Assembly: GCA_006937955.1 (NCBI GenBank)
Contig: SSNP01000051.1
Span: 1,408,750-1,472,749 of the forward strand
Direction of reading: 5' to 3'
Source: Pachypanchax playfairii
Lineage: Eukaryota > Chordata > Actinopteri > Cyprinodontiformes > Aplocheilidae
Length of the DNA: 64,000 nt
In this document: positions 1-10,509 of the stretch, in pieces
Numbering within the stretch: the stretch's first letter is position 1
Layout of the letters: each line of letters opens with the position of its first letter
Notes under the pieces: generated by a model
The model's input: the letters and a program-made list of their open reading frames with translations, nothing else
Databases searched by the model: none
What the model was told of the DNA's origin: nothing
Made by a program: the position numbers and the translations under genes

Positions 1-3000
1 GAACACTGGCATCAAACAGTTCACTCCTGCGGGCCACTGTTGATATGATGGCTGTCCAAGTGTCTCGTAAGTGAACATTTCTCTGGCCTTGGCAGTCCGC
101 TCTGATCTCCTGGGAACAGTCTCTGGGTCCTCCTGAGGAGCAGGTACCTCCAGTGGTCTCTCGCATGGTTGTTTGTCTCCTTGTGGTCCTTGTTCTGTCT
201 TGTCTTGATCGATGTCCTCCGACTGCTGTGCCCCTTGTATCAGAGTCTGTTTGTCATGCGGCACAGGTGGGTGAAACTCACGAGCAGTAACGTTGAGTCT
301 CTTATCAGCAGGATGACTTTGCTCGAGCTGCTGTTGATTAGCGTGGCCTCTCCTCACTAACCTGTAGCATGGGACACGTGTATATGTGTAGTTTTCTTCA
401 TTCTCTGACTCAGAGTTCTCCTCACTCTGCTCTTGTGTCTTAATCTTTTTTTGTTGTTGACTTGATTGCTTCTTTTCACTTTGAACTGATATGTTCTCTT
501 CCAGAGGTAGATCGTTGACAAGAAGCAAGAGGTTTCGGTGAAGCACACGCAATATCTTGGAGCCCTTCTCTGGTTGTACTTTGTACACAGGTCCATCGTC
601 AACTCTCTCAACAACTCTGTGAACTACCTGCTCCCAATACGAACGCAGCTTACCAGGCCCACCTCTCTCTGATAGGTTTCTGACCAGCACCCGGTCCCCT
701 GGCTGGAGAACCACACCTCGAACCGATTTATCATATTGTTTTTTTCCTTTGGCAGAGGACTTTTCACTGTTTCTCTCAGCAATGTCATAAGCTGTTCTCA
801 TTCTCTCTGCCCATTTCTGTGCATATATCTGTTTATCAACTGTCTCTGAGTTCTTCTCTGATGGGAACAGCAAGTCTACAGGCAAGCGTGGATGTCGTCC
901 ATATAAAAGGAAGAATGGCGAGAAACCAGTGGATTCATGCCTCGCACAGTTGTATGCGTGCACGACATGATTGAGATGATCTTTCCACTGACTCTTCTTC
1001 TCTTCTTGTAAGGTGCGGAGCATTTGCAGTATTGTGCGATTCAGTCTCTCTACCGGATTGCACTGTGGGTGGTAGGGAGTGGTCCGGGAGTGTCCAATAC
1101 CTGCCAACTGCTCGAGCCTGCTGAACAAACTGTTCTCGAATTCTTTGCCTTGGTCGTGATGGATTTTATCAGGATAGCCAAAACGGGGGATGAAGTCATG
1201 GAAAATCTTGTCCGCTGCCGTTTTCCCTGATTTGTTTCTTGTTGGATAAGCTTGCGCAAATCTGGTAAAGTGATCTTCAAGCACCAGTATGTACTCATAG
1301 CCTTGGCTTGGTTCTAGGTGGAGATAGTCAATGGAAACAAGTTCAAAAGGACAGCTGGTGGAAATGTGTCCCATGGGTGCTCTTTGCTGGAGGTTTGGGC
1401 GTTTCTGCTTTATACAGGAGCATTTCTTATTGACATAGTCCTCGATCTCCTGCTGCATATTTGGCCAATAAAACCTCTGTCTTGCGAGATGAGTTACTTT
1501 TTCAGCACCTATGTGTGACATGTCATTGTGCAGGGACTTTATTATGACAGGTTTGAACTTTTCAGGAATGACCAGCTGTTTATATTGATCTGTCCTCCTG
1601 TAAAGAATCCCATTTTCCATTTCAAGCTTTGTCCATTCGTACAACAGTCTTTTTGTCTCTTTTGTCATGTTCTTCTTATCCTTCTCGTTTGGAGTCCAGT
1701 TTCTCAGTTTCAAGGATTTCACTTCCTTTATCACTGTATCCTCTTCTTGTGCTGCTTTTATGTCCGCTGGTTTGACACTGTACTTACTCCCCTGTGACAT
1801 TTCATCTGTGTGTGTTTTGTCAAATTGGAGAGCTGCAACCCAGGGCACATTGTTCTCCTCAACTGCTTTGCTGCCTTGCCACACGGATGTTATCACCTCA
1901 GCTGGGATGCTGCCTGTGTGTTCACTCATACTGTCCTGCAGTGTTAATGGGTAACGGGACAATGTGTCTGCGTCAGTGTTCATTCTACCAGGTCTGTATT
2001 TAATGTCAAAATGAAAATCAGCCAGTTCTCCCACCCATCTGTGCCCAACAGCGTTTAGTCTTGCAGTGCTAAGTACATACGTGAGTGGGTTGTTATCTGT
2101 ATATACCGTGAATGTGGGTGCATAGTATAGATAATCTCTGAATTTATCACATATGGCCCACTTTAACGCCAAAAACTCAAGTTTGCCAGAGTGAAGATGA
2201 TAATTTCTCTCGGCAGGAGTTAATGTTCTAGAACCATACCCAATAACACGCAGCTTATTATTCTGCCTCTGGTATAGCACTGCACCTAAGCCTTCATTAG
2301 ATGCGTCGGTGTGAAGAACAAATGGCAGGTCAAAGTTTGGGTAAGCAAGAACCGGTGGGTTTGTCAGAATGTCTATAAGTTTAGTCACCACTCTTTTGTG
2401 TTCATCAGTCCATTTAATGGCTGTTTTTGATGGTAACTGTCCTTTGTCTCCTTTTCTGAGTTTACCTTTACTTTTCTGTGTCTTGTTCTGGTTAACGTTT
2501 TCTTCTGTGTCTGCTTTTTGCAACAGTTCAAACAGTGGTTTGGCCACACGGGAAAAATCTTGGATGAAGGAGCGGTAGTAGCCTAAAAAGCCTAGCAGTG
2601 ACTTTACATCTCCCACAGTCTGTGGCTCTTTGTCTCTTAGTGCCAAGACAGCTTTCAAGTCCTGTGGATCCATTTTAACTCCTTCCCCTGACACCAAACG
2701 TCCAAGATAACGAACCTCTTTTTTGAAGAGTTCACACTTGGTGGGTCTCAACTTGATCCCATGTTCTCTCATGCGACTCAGAACTTGTCTCAGGTGGTTT
2801 ACATGGTCCTCAAATGTCTTTGAATAACACAGTACATCATCGAGATATGGAGCACAACACTCATCTCGAATACCGTCCAGCACTCCTTCTATACACCTCT
2901 GAAATGCTGCGGGTGCATTTGTCAGTCCGAATGGTATTCTTATCCATTCGTACAGCCCCCATGGTGTACTGAAAGCTGTGAGGTGCCTGGACTCCTCACT

Positions 3001-4488
3001 GACAATTCCTTGGTGGTATGCGCTCCCTTGGTCTAGGATGGAGAACCACGAGTTTCCACCTAAACTGTCGAGCAAGTCCTGTATCCGTGGTAGTGGGTGG
3101 CGGTCTGCAATAGTCTTTTTGTTCAGTCCTCGGAAATCCACACAAAGACGTAAACTTTGGTCTTTCTTCCTCACACACACTACTGGGGAAGAGTACGAGG
3201 AAGCTGATTTGCGAATCCACCCTCTGTCCAAGAGATTTTGCACGTAGTCCTTCACTTCTTTGAAGAGAGGTTTAGGGATTGAGTTGTAACATCTCTGGAC
3301 TGGGTTGTTATCTACTACATTGATTTTTAATTGTAGATCTGGTATACAACCTATGTCCCCTTCACCTCTAGCAAAGATATCCGATTCCTCATAAAGCATC
3401 TGACGCACTACTTCCTGTTGTTCAGGGTCGAGGTGCTCTAGGTTGACAGGAGGATGCCACTTCTCTGAGGTGCTGGACTGTGCAGAACTGTTAATGTTGT
3501 CACTAGTTTGGGTTACCTGAGCTGTACACACACAGGTCTCACTTTCTGACTTTGTAGTGCTCACGTTTAGAGGTTTACACTCAATAATCTCCTCAATGTT
3601 ACCTAAAATGGTTCGTGCTGGCAGAAAAATGTCATGTTTACTTTGGTTACTGACCGGAATCTTAACAGCTTTGGATGAACCAGTAGGTGCATTAACTAAA
3701 GCTGGAAATAACTGCAAACCTTCTGGCAAGTCTGGTTTTAGTGTAGGTTCAAATAAAACCGTGCCACCTAGTGGTCTAGACTTGACATGACATCTAATCT
3801 CACATACTTGGCCACTGATAATGGTCAACCCTTTTTTTCCAACTCTGACAGTGTCATTCACAATGTGACCTTTAACTGGATTTTCCCGGATGACTGAAAC
3901 AATAGTCTCTGCAGTATGCCTATGTAGTTTTAAAGCTTCAGCTAGCAAATCACTTAAGCTAACACTGCCTGGTGTCTCAAGACTTTCTAGTATGATCTCC
4001 TCTATCACATTGAATCCCAATAAGAGACCACTAACACAGCTCTGGCTGACTAAAACAGGTACATGGATGGCTACTTCACCATGTGTTGGACTCTTAATTT
4101 CAACTAGGAGTTCAGTCCATCCCTCAAATGGCACATCAGTCCCATTAGCTGCTGTTACTCTAAGAGGATCATCTGGCAAAAGTTCTTCAAGAGATAAAAT
4201 ATCAACGTGTGGCAGGTGTTTTTGGAGCCATGATTTGGTAACAATAGTCACTTGGGCTCCACTATCTAACAGCATCTCAGTTTTTACCCCGTTGAGGTAG
4301 CAAGTAAGCAAACACCTTTTACCAATGAGTTTGGCTACCCTGTTTCCTTGTTTTTTTTTTCTTTTGACAGGTGAGTGGCCCAAGGTAAAAGTCTTTTTCA
4401 GATACCTCACTGCCTTGATATGGGACGCTGACTTGGGTGTGGTCACTGGTTGTCCCTCCCCAGTGACCTCTTCACGTTTCCCGCTGCC
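1..4488 (-). CDS. Ty3/gypsy retrotransposon pol polyprotein (protease-RT-RNase H-integrase), runs off the left edge
   Basis: Read on the minus strand in the frame whose codons end on multiples of three, I found no stop codon from 4488 to position 1 (1496 codons). Domains in order: aspartic protease with LDSGAQVTIV near 4240-4270; reverse transcriptase with PFGLTNAPAAFQ and the catalytic YLDD at 2836-2847; RNase H with DAS near 2305 and TDADTLSR near 1950; integrase with an HHCC-like region (HNDMSHIGAEKV, about 1500-1540) and D-D-E residues in VSIDYL (about 1325), HHDQGKEF (1138-1161) and NPVERLNR (about 1045). A basic, Gln/Glu-rich tail follows down to position 1. The order RT-RNaseH-IN is that of Ty3/gypsy. 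Pol lies in the -1 frame relative to gag and would be made by frameshifting. The intact frame suggests recent activity, although gag is broken. The end of pol and the 3' LTR are outside the window. Confidence 0.93.
4422..4482 (-). promoter_or_regulatory. Predicted -1 ribosomal frameshift signal between gag and pol
   Basis: On the minus strand the heptamer GGGAAAC (4482-4476) sits exactly in gag phase as G GGA AAC. A 7-nt spacer follows, then a 9-bp perfect stem GGTCACTGG/CCAGTGACC (4468-4460 with 4449-4441) with a 10-nt loop. Loop bases GGGAC can pair with GTCCC at 4426-4422, giving an H-type pseudoknot with a 14-nt second loop. The gag stop TGA (4445-4443) lies inside the 3' arm. The pol frame opens at 4488, just upstream of the slip site, so a -1 shift here fuses gag to pol. 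GGGAAAC is a known retroviral slippery sequence. The pairing was read by eye and not folded. Confidence 0.82.
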
Positions 4489-5269
4489 TTATTCTTAAGC
4501 AAGCAACCAACAGCTCTGTGTCCCTCTTGTCCGCACTTAAAACAGTGGTTGCAACTATCAAATCCTTCTGCGTGGCAGGAATGGCACTTGCCTGTCTTGG
4601 TTGATTTGGGTGGTTGCACTGTGCTCACTGTGTTGGTCAGTGTTGGTTCTGGAACTTTTGCTGCGGGTGTAAAAGCCTTTTCCAGAGTTTTAGCCAATGC
4701 AGAAACGTGGGCAGTCAGTTCGTGTATGGCTGTACACTGAGCTTGCACCTCTGCTTGGGTCTGAAGAACTGTGGCTTTTACTTCAGCTGCAGGCTGGGCT
4801 GGTTGTTCCCCTCCCTCTTGGCTTGTAGCATTGACAGTCACTACTTTAGTCTTAGGTGCTGGACCTATGCGGGTTTGCCTCTCTACTTCTTCCTGAACCG
4901 ACTTGGTCATTGCTTCTAAAATGAGATCATCTGTTACGCTACTGTTACTAACAAGCACTTTTAAATCTCTTCTCACATATGCGTATTTTTCACTTATCCC
5001 TTGATAGAGGGAGTGAAGGAACACACCTTGCACTAGCTTTTTGTCATACTGAAAACCTGAGCTGTTCTGTTGTGAAGAAAACAATACACGCTGCTTTAGC
5101 TCCATTAAACGATACATGAACTGTTGTGGGCTTTCACGATCATGCTGCTATGCGTTACTGAGCTCCTGGAATAGTTCTGAACTACTTTTGTCTTTTAAGT
5201 GCGTTCTGAGAAACCGCTTGAGCTCGCTGACTGTTAACTCGTGTTTGGTCAAAAGCATATCTTTGAACA
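4443..5269 (-). pseudogene. gag polyprotein, C-terminal part with CCHC zinc knuckle; interrupted
   Basis: This is the C-terminal half of the retrotransposon gag. A retroviral-type zinc knuckle CFKCGQEGHRAVGC (C-x2-C-x4-H-x4-C) lies near its end, preceded by a second Cys/His cluster. Upstream is a helical capsid-like segment (QFMYRLMELKQ). The frame runs to the edge of the Tc1 insertion at 5270 but contains one in-frame TAG at 5148-5150, apparently from a CAG glutamine codon. The reading frame ends with TGA at 4443-4445 inside the frameshift hairpin. Gag normally forms the particle that packages the element RNA. This copy cannot make full Gag, because of the stop and the Tc1 insertion. Confidence 0.85.
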
Positions 5270-5271
5270 TA

Positions 5272-6021
5272 CAGTGGGGCAAAAAAGTATTTAGTCAGCC
5301 ACCAATTGTGTAAGTTCTCCCACTTAAAAAGATCAGAGAGGCCTGTAATTTTCATCATAGGTATACCTCAACTATGAGAGACAAAATGAGGAAAAAAAAT
5401 CCAGAAAATCACATTGTCTGATTTTTAAAGAATTTATTTGCAAATTATGCTGGAAAATAAGTATTTGTTCACCTACAAACAAGTAAGATTTCTGGCTTTC
5501 ACAGACCTGTAACTTCTTTAAGAGGCTCCTCGGTCCTCCACTCGTTACCTGTATTAATGGCACCTGTGTGAACTCGTTATCAGTATAAAAGACACCTGTC
5601 CACAACCTCAAACAGTCACGCTCCAAACTCCACTATGGCCAAGACCAAAGAGCTGTCAAAGGACACCAGAAACAAAATTGTAGACCTTCACCAGGCTGGG
5701 AAGACTGAATCTGCAATAGGTAAGCAGCTTGGTGTGAAGAAATCAACTGTGGGAGCAATTATTAGAAAATGGAAGACATACAAGACCACTGATAATCTCC
5801 CTCGATCTGGGGCTCCACGCAAGATCTCACCCCGTGGGGTCAAAATGATCACAAGAACGGTGAGCAAAAATCCCAGAACCACACGGAGGGACCTAGTGAA
5901 TGACCTGCAGAGAGCTGGGACCAAAGTAACAAAGGCTACCATCAGTAACACACTACGCCGCCAGGGACTCAAATCCTGCAGTGCCAGACGTGTCCCCCTG
6001 CTGAAGCCAGGACACGTCCAG
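5272..6021 (+). mobile_element. Tc1-like element inserted in gag, truncated at an assembly gap
   Basis: It starts CAGTGGGGCAAAAAAG directly after the target TA (5270-5271). It matches the left end of the complete Tc1 at 14443-16045, including the roughly 200-bp inverted-repeat region. Transposase begins at 5635 and reads as far as about residue 129 (LKPGHVQ), covering the paired helix-turn-helix DNA-binding domain. It then stops at the N at 6022. The catalytic DDE half and the right terminal repeat are absent. After the N the sequence is gag again, so the missing half looks like an assembly loss rather than a biological deletion. Confidence 0.9.
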
Positions 6022-6022
6022 N
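6022..6022. other. Single-N assembly gap
   Basis: A lone N separates half of a Tc1 element from the retrotransposon gag. The expected Tc1 right half and a short piece of gag are missing here, so the N stands for an unresolved join of unknown size. Confidence 0.85.
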
Positions 6023-6583
6023 CGCACGGATGATCTCGTTTTCAGTGAAGTTTTCAGCTAAACCTTCATCAATCTGCTTGCATACAGCACCATAGCTTAC
6101 ATCAGAGTCTGAATCAGATATTTGTCCACTATAGATTTTGAATTCTCGTCTTGGCAATAAAGCTGCAACATCAGATAGTTTCACTACATCAGATACCTGA
6201 CTGCTGATGGACGACTGTCTGTCCACCCTGACTTGCACAACTGGTGATCCTCCTGTCAGTGACTCAGTCTCTGCTTCAGCCACGGCAAGTTGCACACTGC
6301 TCCCTCTGCTGGTCACCGGTGGTTGCTGCAGCTCTGTGATGAGGTCGTTGAGGAGTAACAGACGTGACATGCCTTGGTCCTCTAGGTTCATCAGCTGGTC
6401 ACTTTTCACAAAGTTCATGATGAAATCATAGAGTTCCACTGCTGGTGCATCGTCCTCTGGTACTTCTTCCTTGGCCTCGTCCTTGATGCTGGCTACCAGC
6501 TTGCGAAGTAGGTTGTCTCCTTCAGAGGTGACGAGTGGATGGAGCTGCTTTTGGATCGCACGCTGCAACTCACGAAGTGCCAT
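6023..6583 (-). pseudogene. gag polyprotein, N-terminal part of the gypsy element
   Basis: An ATG at 6583-6581 opens a frame of about 187 codons (MALRELQRAIQKQ...) that runs to the N at 6022. It is acidic and helical in its first half, with no recognisable enzymatic motif, as expected for a gag matrix/capsid start. It lies about 90 bp downstream of the primer-binding site (6674-6691) on the minus strand, the usual place for a gag start. It was continuous with the C-terminal part at 4443-5269 before the Tc1 insertion. The joining residues are lost in the gap. Confidence 0.8.
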
Positions 6584-6673
6584 CTTGGATCACTGTTGTG
6601 GTGGTGCACCGGTCCAGGTACTGATGTGAGGTTCAATGGTGGATGATTCGCTGCACTCTACGACGCAGAAATC

Positions 6674-6691
6674 ATCCCGGACGAGCCCCCA
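6674..6691 (-). other. Primer-binding site complementary to tRNA-Pro
   Basis: The minus strand reads TGGGGGCTCGTCCGGGAT, the classical 18-nt PBS for tRNA-Pro. It is separated by 3 nt from the inner edge of the LTR at 6695. Its position between LTR and gag fixes the orientation of the element. Confidence 0.9.
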
Positions 6692-6736
6692 GAATGTTGC
6701 CCCTCCCGCGCCCGAGAGGGGTGAGAATATATAAAC

Positions 6737-6805
6737 CCTGAGAGACAGAAAACCAGAGAGACAATTGAGTTCCTTGCTCGTAACTCCAGCTGCAGGGTTT
6801 ATTCT
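6737..6805. repeat. 69-bp direct repeat, copy 1, inside the LTR
   Basis: Starts CCTGAGAGACAG and ends GGGTTTATTCT. It is identical over 69 bp to 7317-7385, 580 bp away. Confidence 0.93.
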
Positions 6806-7316
6806 CACAATAAAATGGCAAACTTTACTAACATTTCCATTTTACATATTTTCTTATTAATGTCCATAAATGATCTGATGTCGTTTAACTTTATACATTT
6901 TCTTAAACCGAAAACAAACACATTTCGTCGATTACTGTGTAGTACTGCAAATGCAAAATGGCGGCACCTGTAGCTGTGATCAGCCTCTATTTGAGTGTGA
7001 ACATCAAAACAGAAATAGACTTGTTTACAGGGATATACGTGTGCACCTAGTGCTTAATATCCTCAGACTAGTAAACACCTTAGCAAAGGACACACAATTG
7101 CCTGAAAACCAACATACACAACACACAAAAGTACACTCGTGCTTTCTCTCCACGGTGCCTTTCTGTCTCCGCTAGCTTAACTTTTAGCTTTGCAGTTAAA
7201 ACACATTTTACAAACTGAAATGACTTTTCTCAACATTCACACTTACACAGATGTTTCACAAGGGTCTTATCTTGTCACCAGTACAGCTTATGTGTCATAA
7301 AATAACATTTAACCAA

Positions 7317-7385
7317 CCTGAGAGACAGAAAACCAGAGAGACAATTGAGTTCCTTGCTCGTAACTCCAGCTGCAGGGTTTATTCT
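7317..7385. repeat. 69-bp direct repeat, copy 2, inside the LTR
   Basis: Perfect partner of 6737-6805. The roughly 510 bp between the copies is AT-rich and shows no gene. Confidence 0.93.
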
Positions 7386-7639
7386 GCGGTCTCCCGGTAG
7401 ACGGACTCCCAGAACCGATACGCCCCCTTGTGACACTCAGAGGTATAACTCCTGCATTTAGTTCAATAAGAACTTATATTCGCCTTTTAGACACAGTATT
7501 TTTTTAAGAATAGAGGGGTGTCTGTTTTTAATCATTAAACATATGAATTACATTTAGGGATTTTTTACCAGTTTTTAGCTCTTTTTCTGTATTTATTTAT
7601 TTCAAACTTGTTTTTTGGCTCATGAATTTATACTCCTTA

Positions 7640-9621
7640 CACACAAAAAGTCTACACCATCCAAACTGTGTCAAAGTGGTGTGCAAGGATCCGGGACTGT
7701 GTGGTGTGCATCAAGAGATCTTCCATCATGAAGAACCTGGTTGCAGAGAAGCAGAGACTTCTGGGTAAGAAAATAGGCCTCAATCATCACTCAGATGAGA
7801 GCTACAGCAGGACGACAAATCTACATTTATTTCAATGGGTCTTTCCATGTGTTTCAGGCATGACTGTCCATGCTGTGGTTCTGGATGTGAGGACCCGCTG
7901 GAACTCCCTTTATCTAATGGTTGAAAGGTTTACAGAAATGTACCCAGCCATACAAGCTGCCTTCTTGGACCCACGAGCCCAGAAACTGATGAAAAGAGAA
8001 AGGTAATCTAGTATACCGTTTAAATTATTTAAGTGTTTTAATCAATCTCTGATGATCGTTGTAGATTATTAGAAACCATAATGATTGAGTGATTTTAAAA
8101 AGTTAATTCATATCAGAATGATAAAAAGTTCAGGTCATGATGAACTAAATGCAGCTGCATGATTGTAGAATAAATACATATTTAAACAATTTCATCTCAG
8201 ACTTGAAAGATTCACAGAGGATGACTACAAAAAGGCCAAGGAGTTTGTCAGTGTGATGAGAATACTGTACATGTCAACTCTGGCTGTATCAAGTGACAAA
8301 CGGGCAACCTGCAGCCAGATTCTCCCTATAATAACAAAACTTGAGAGACACCTCAGAATTGCTCAAGATGACTCTGCGTTTGTTGTCGCCATCAAGGAGA
8401 AAGTGTGGGGTGACCTGTCCAGACGTTATCAGGTGCAAACACCACAAAAAAACTTGTTCACCTTTGAGACAAGATCCTATTAGATCATATTCTATGTACA
8501 ACACTTACAATTTTCTTATACAGATGTAAATCTGCTGATCAGCATTTTTTTCTGTATTACTTTCTCTTGCAACAACTAAAGTCAAATTATGTAAAACTAT
8601 TGTTTTATTTGTGAATAGAATGCTGATCTGATGCTGTTCTTGGAAGAGGCCACCATCATGGACCCTCGATTCAAGGAGAAAATCAACAAAGAGGAGGTCT
8701 TTGACCGGCTGTTGGAGGCAGCGGTGAGAGAAGTAAGTTAAAAGGGATCACAATTTAACTTTGATAATTTAGGCAATGTACATGCATAAACATAACACAT
8801 TTATTTAGGTTGTCTCGTCTTTCTCCCTCAGCTATCAGAGGATGAGGAGATGACCATGGATGAAGCTGAGTTCCAAGGAGATGAAGAAGAGGATGATGTT
8901 GATGAAGAGGAGGAGGATGTAAGTTTGATATGTTTCTGTGATCCTATGCTGTGTTGCAGTTAAAGGCAATGAACTTATTATGGTATTTTAAATTTCAGCA
9001 TTCAAAACCAGTATCTGCACTGGGAAAACTCTTCGCAGAGGAAGATAGAAGACTGCAAAGGCAACTCATTCAGCAACAGAGTGCACCTACCATTCAAGAC
9101 AGACTGAAAAAAGAACTTGCCATTTACAGAGATCTCCCCCCTATCCCTACTGATCAAGACCCTGTCCACTGGTGGTGCAGTAAGACAGACACGCTTCCTT
9201 TACTGTCACAGCTGTCCTTGACATATCTTTGTGTACAAGCCTCTTCAACACCATCTGAACGGGTGTTCTCCACCACTGGAGACACACTCTGCCCAGAGAG
9301 GTCTCGTCTGCTGCCTGATAAAGTAAATATGATACTTTTTCTGAACAAAAACTGCTAGAAGTGCTGCTGGAGAAGTGCCTATTGCACTGTTGTTTATGTA
9401 TTTTTTTCTTGAATCATCTGTTCCTATGTAAGAATAGATTCTGTTCTTTTGATCCTCCTTGTGGGAGTAAAACGTTGACTCTTCTAACATCTTCTAATGT
9501 CTTTTTATTATTTACCTAAACATTCTAGTATCAATAAGAGTATCGATAAATGCCGGTATCGATAAGGAGTATCGGTATCAGTATCGGTATCGAAAAAATC
9601 CTAACGATATACATCCCTATC
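7640..9621 (+). mobile_element. hAT-family transposase (ZBED-like), 5'-incomplete, with five spliceable introns
   Basis: Six exons can be joined in one open frame through canonical GT/AG sites: up to 7764, 7858-8002, 8201-8432, 8619-8732, 8832-8918 and 8999-9358 (TAG). The phases agree at each junction. The product contains VVLDVRTRWNSLYLMVERF, IMDPRFKEKI, an acidic run, and the hAT C-terminal dimerisation signature SSTPSERVFSTTGD...RSRLLPDKVNMILFLNKN. The BED finger and the catalytic N-terminal half are missing; the LTR element ends at 7435 just upstream. At 9525-9621 repeated TATCGATA/CGGTATCG motifs lead to an end whose complement begins ATAGGGATGTATATCG, probably the right terminal repeat. 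It could be a transposon remnant or a piece of a domesticated ZBED-type gene; the terminal sequence favours a transposon. Confidence 0.8.
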
Positions 9622-10193
9622 CAGTATGCAGCAGTCCTGTGGGTGAAAATGCCTTGTTGATGCTAGAGGTCAGAGGTGAATGGGCCGACTGATTCAAGCT
9701 GATAGAAGAGCAACTTTGACTGAAATGACCACTCATTACAACCGAAGAATGCAGCAAAGCATTTGTGAAGCCACAACACGCACAACCTTGAGGCAGATGT
9801 CCATCCTTTCATGACCACCATGTACCCATCCTCTGATGGCTACTTCCAGCAGGATAATGCACCATGTCATAAAGTTTGAATCATTTCAAATTGGTTTCTT
9901 GAACATGGCAATGAGTTCACTGTACTACAATGGCCCCCACAGTCACCAGATCTCAACCTGATAGAGCATCTTTGGGATGTGGTGGAACGGGAGCTTCGTG
10001 CCCTGGATGTACATCCCACAAATCTCCATCAACTGCAGGATGCTATCCTATCAATATGGGCCAACATGTCTAAAGAATGTTTTCAGCACCTTATTGAATC
10101 AATGTCACGTAGAATTAAAGTAGTTCTGAAGGCGAAATTGGGTCAAACACCGTATTAGTATGGTGTTACTAATAATCATTTAGGTGAGTGTAT
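9622..10193 (+). mobile_element. Tc1-like element, internally deleted
   Basis: The 5' part resembles the helix-turn-helix region of a fish Tc1 transposase. It then jumps at about 9800 to the catalytic end: FQQDNAPCHK, WPPQSPDLNLIEHLWDVVER, and on to SMSRRIKVVL. An in-frame TGA follows CHKV. The right end TTTAGGTGAGTGTATG is a typical Tc1 terminus, while the left terminus is absent where it meets the hAT end. It is non-functional. It belongs to a different Tc1 family from the elements that begin CAGTGGGGC. Confidence 0.8.
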
Positions 10194-10509
10194 GTGTACC
10201 CTTAAAATAAAATACACAGTAACTCTAGGTAGTCTTTAAAAATATATATTTGAACAGTAATTGTTTGAAGATGGAAGTTTCTGGTATCAAATTCCAAGTT
10301 CCCCTTTGAAAAAATTATGGTTTTAGGAGGTTTAGTACAAGACTCAGAACTTGGCTCTAGAGAGCAGAGGATATTCTGGGTGGCCTTGGGAGGGAGACAG
10401 CAGATAATGCATAAACTTGAAGCTGTTCAGTTGTTAGCTGTGAGGTCAGGTCCCATTGATCCTAACAGAGGGAGAAGTAGGTTAATACTTTGCAAGAATG
10501 TAAATTTAA
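10194..10509. other. Spacer between transposons
   Basis: AT-rich sequence with short frames only; I recognise nothing in it. Confidence 0.5.

Larger units (their letters stand above)
6695..7435 (-). repeat. 5' LTR of the gypsy element (741 bp)
   Basis: Read on the minus strand it begins TGTCACAAGGGGGCG (7435 downward) and ends GGGGCAACA at 6695, that is TG...CA termini, followed after 3 nt by the PBS. It contains two identical 69-bp blocks, each carrying AATAAA on the minus strand, and a TATATA-like stretch near the 3' end. The outer boundary is inferred from the TGT...ACA symmetry, because the second LTR is not in the window for comparison. Confidence 0.75.
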
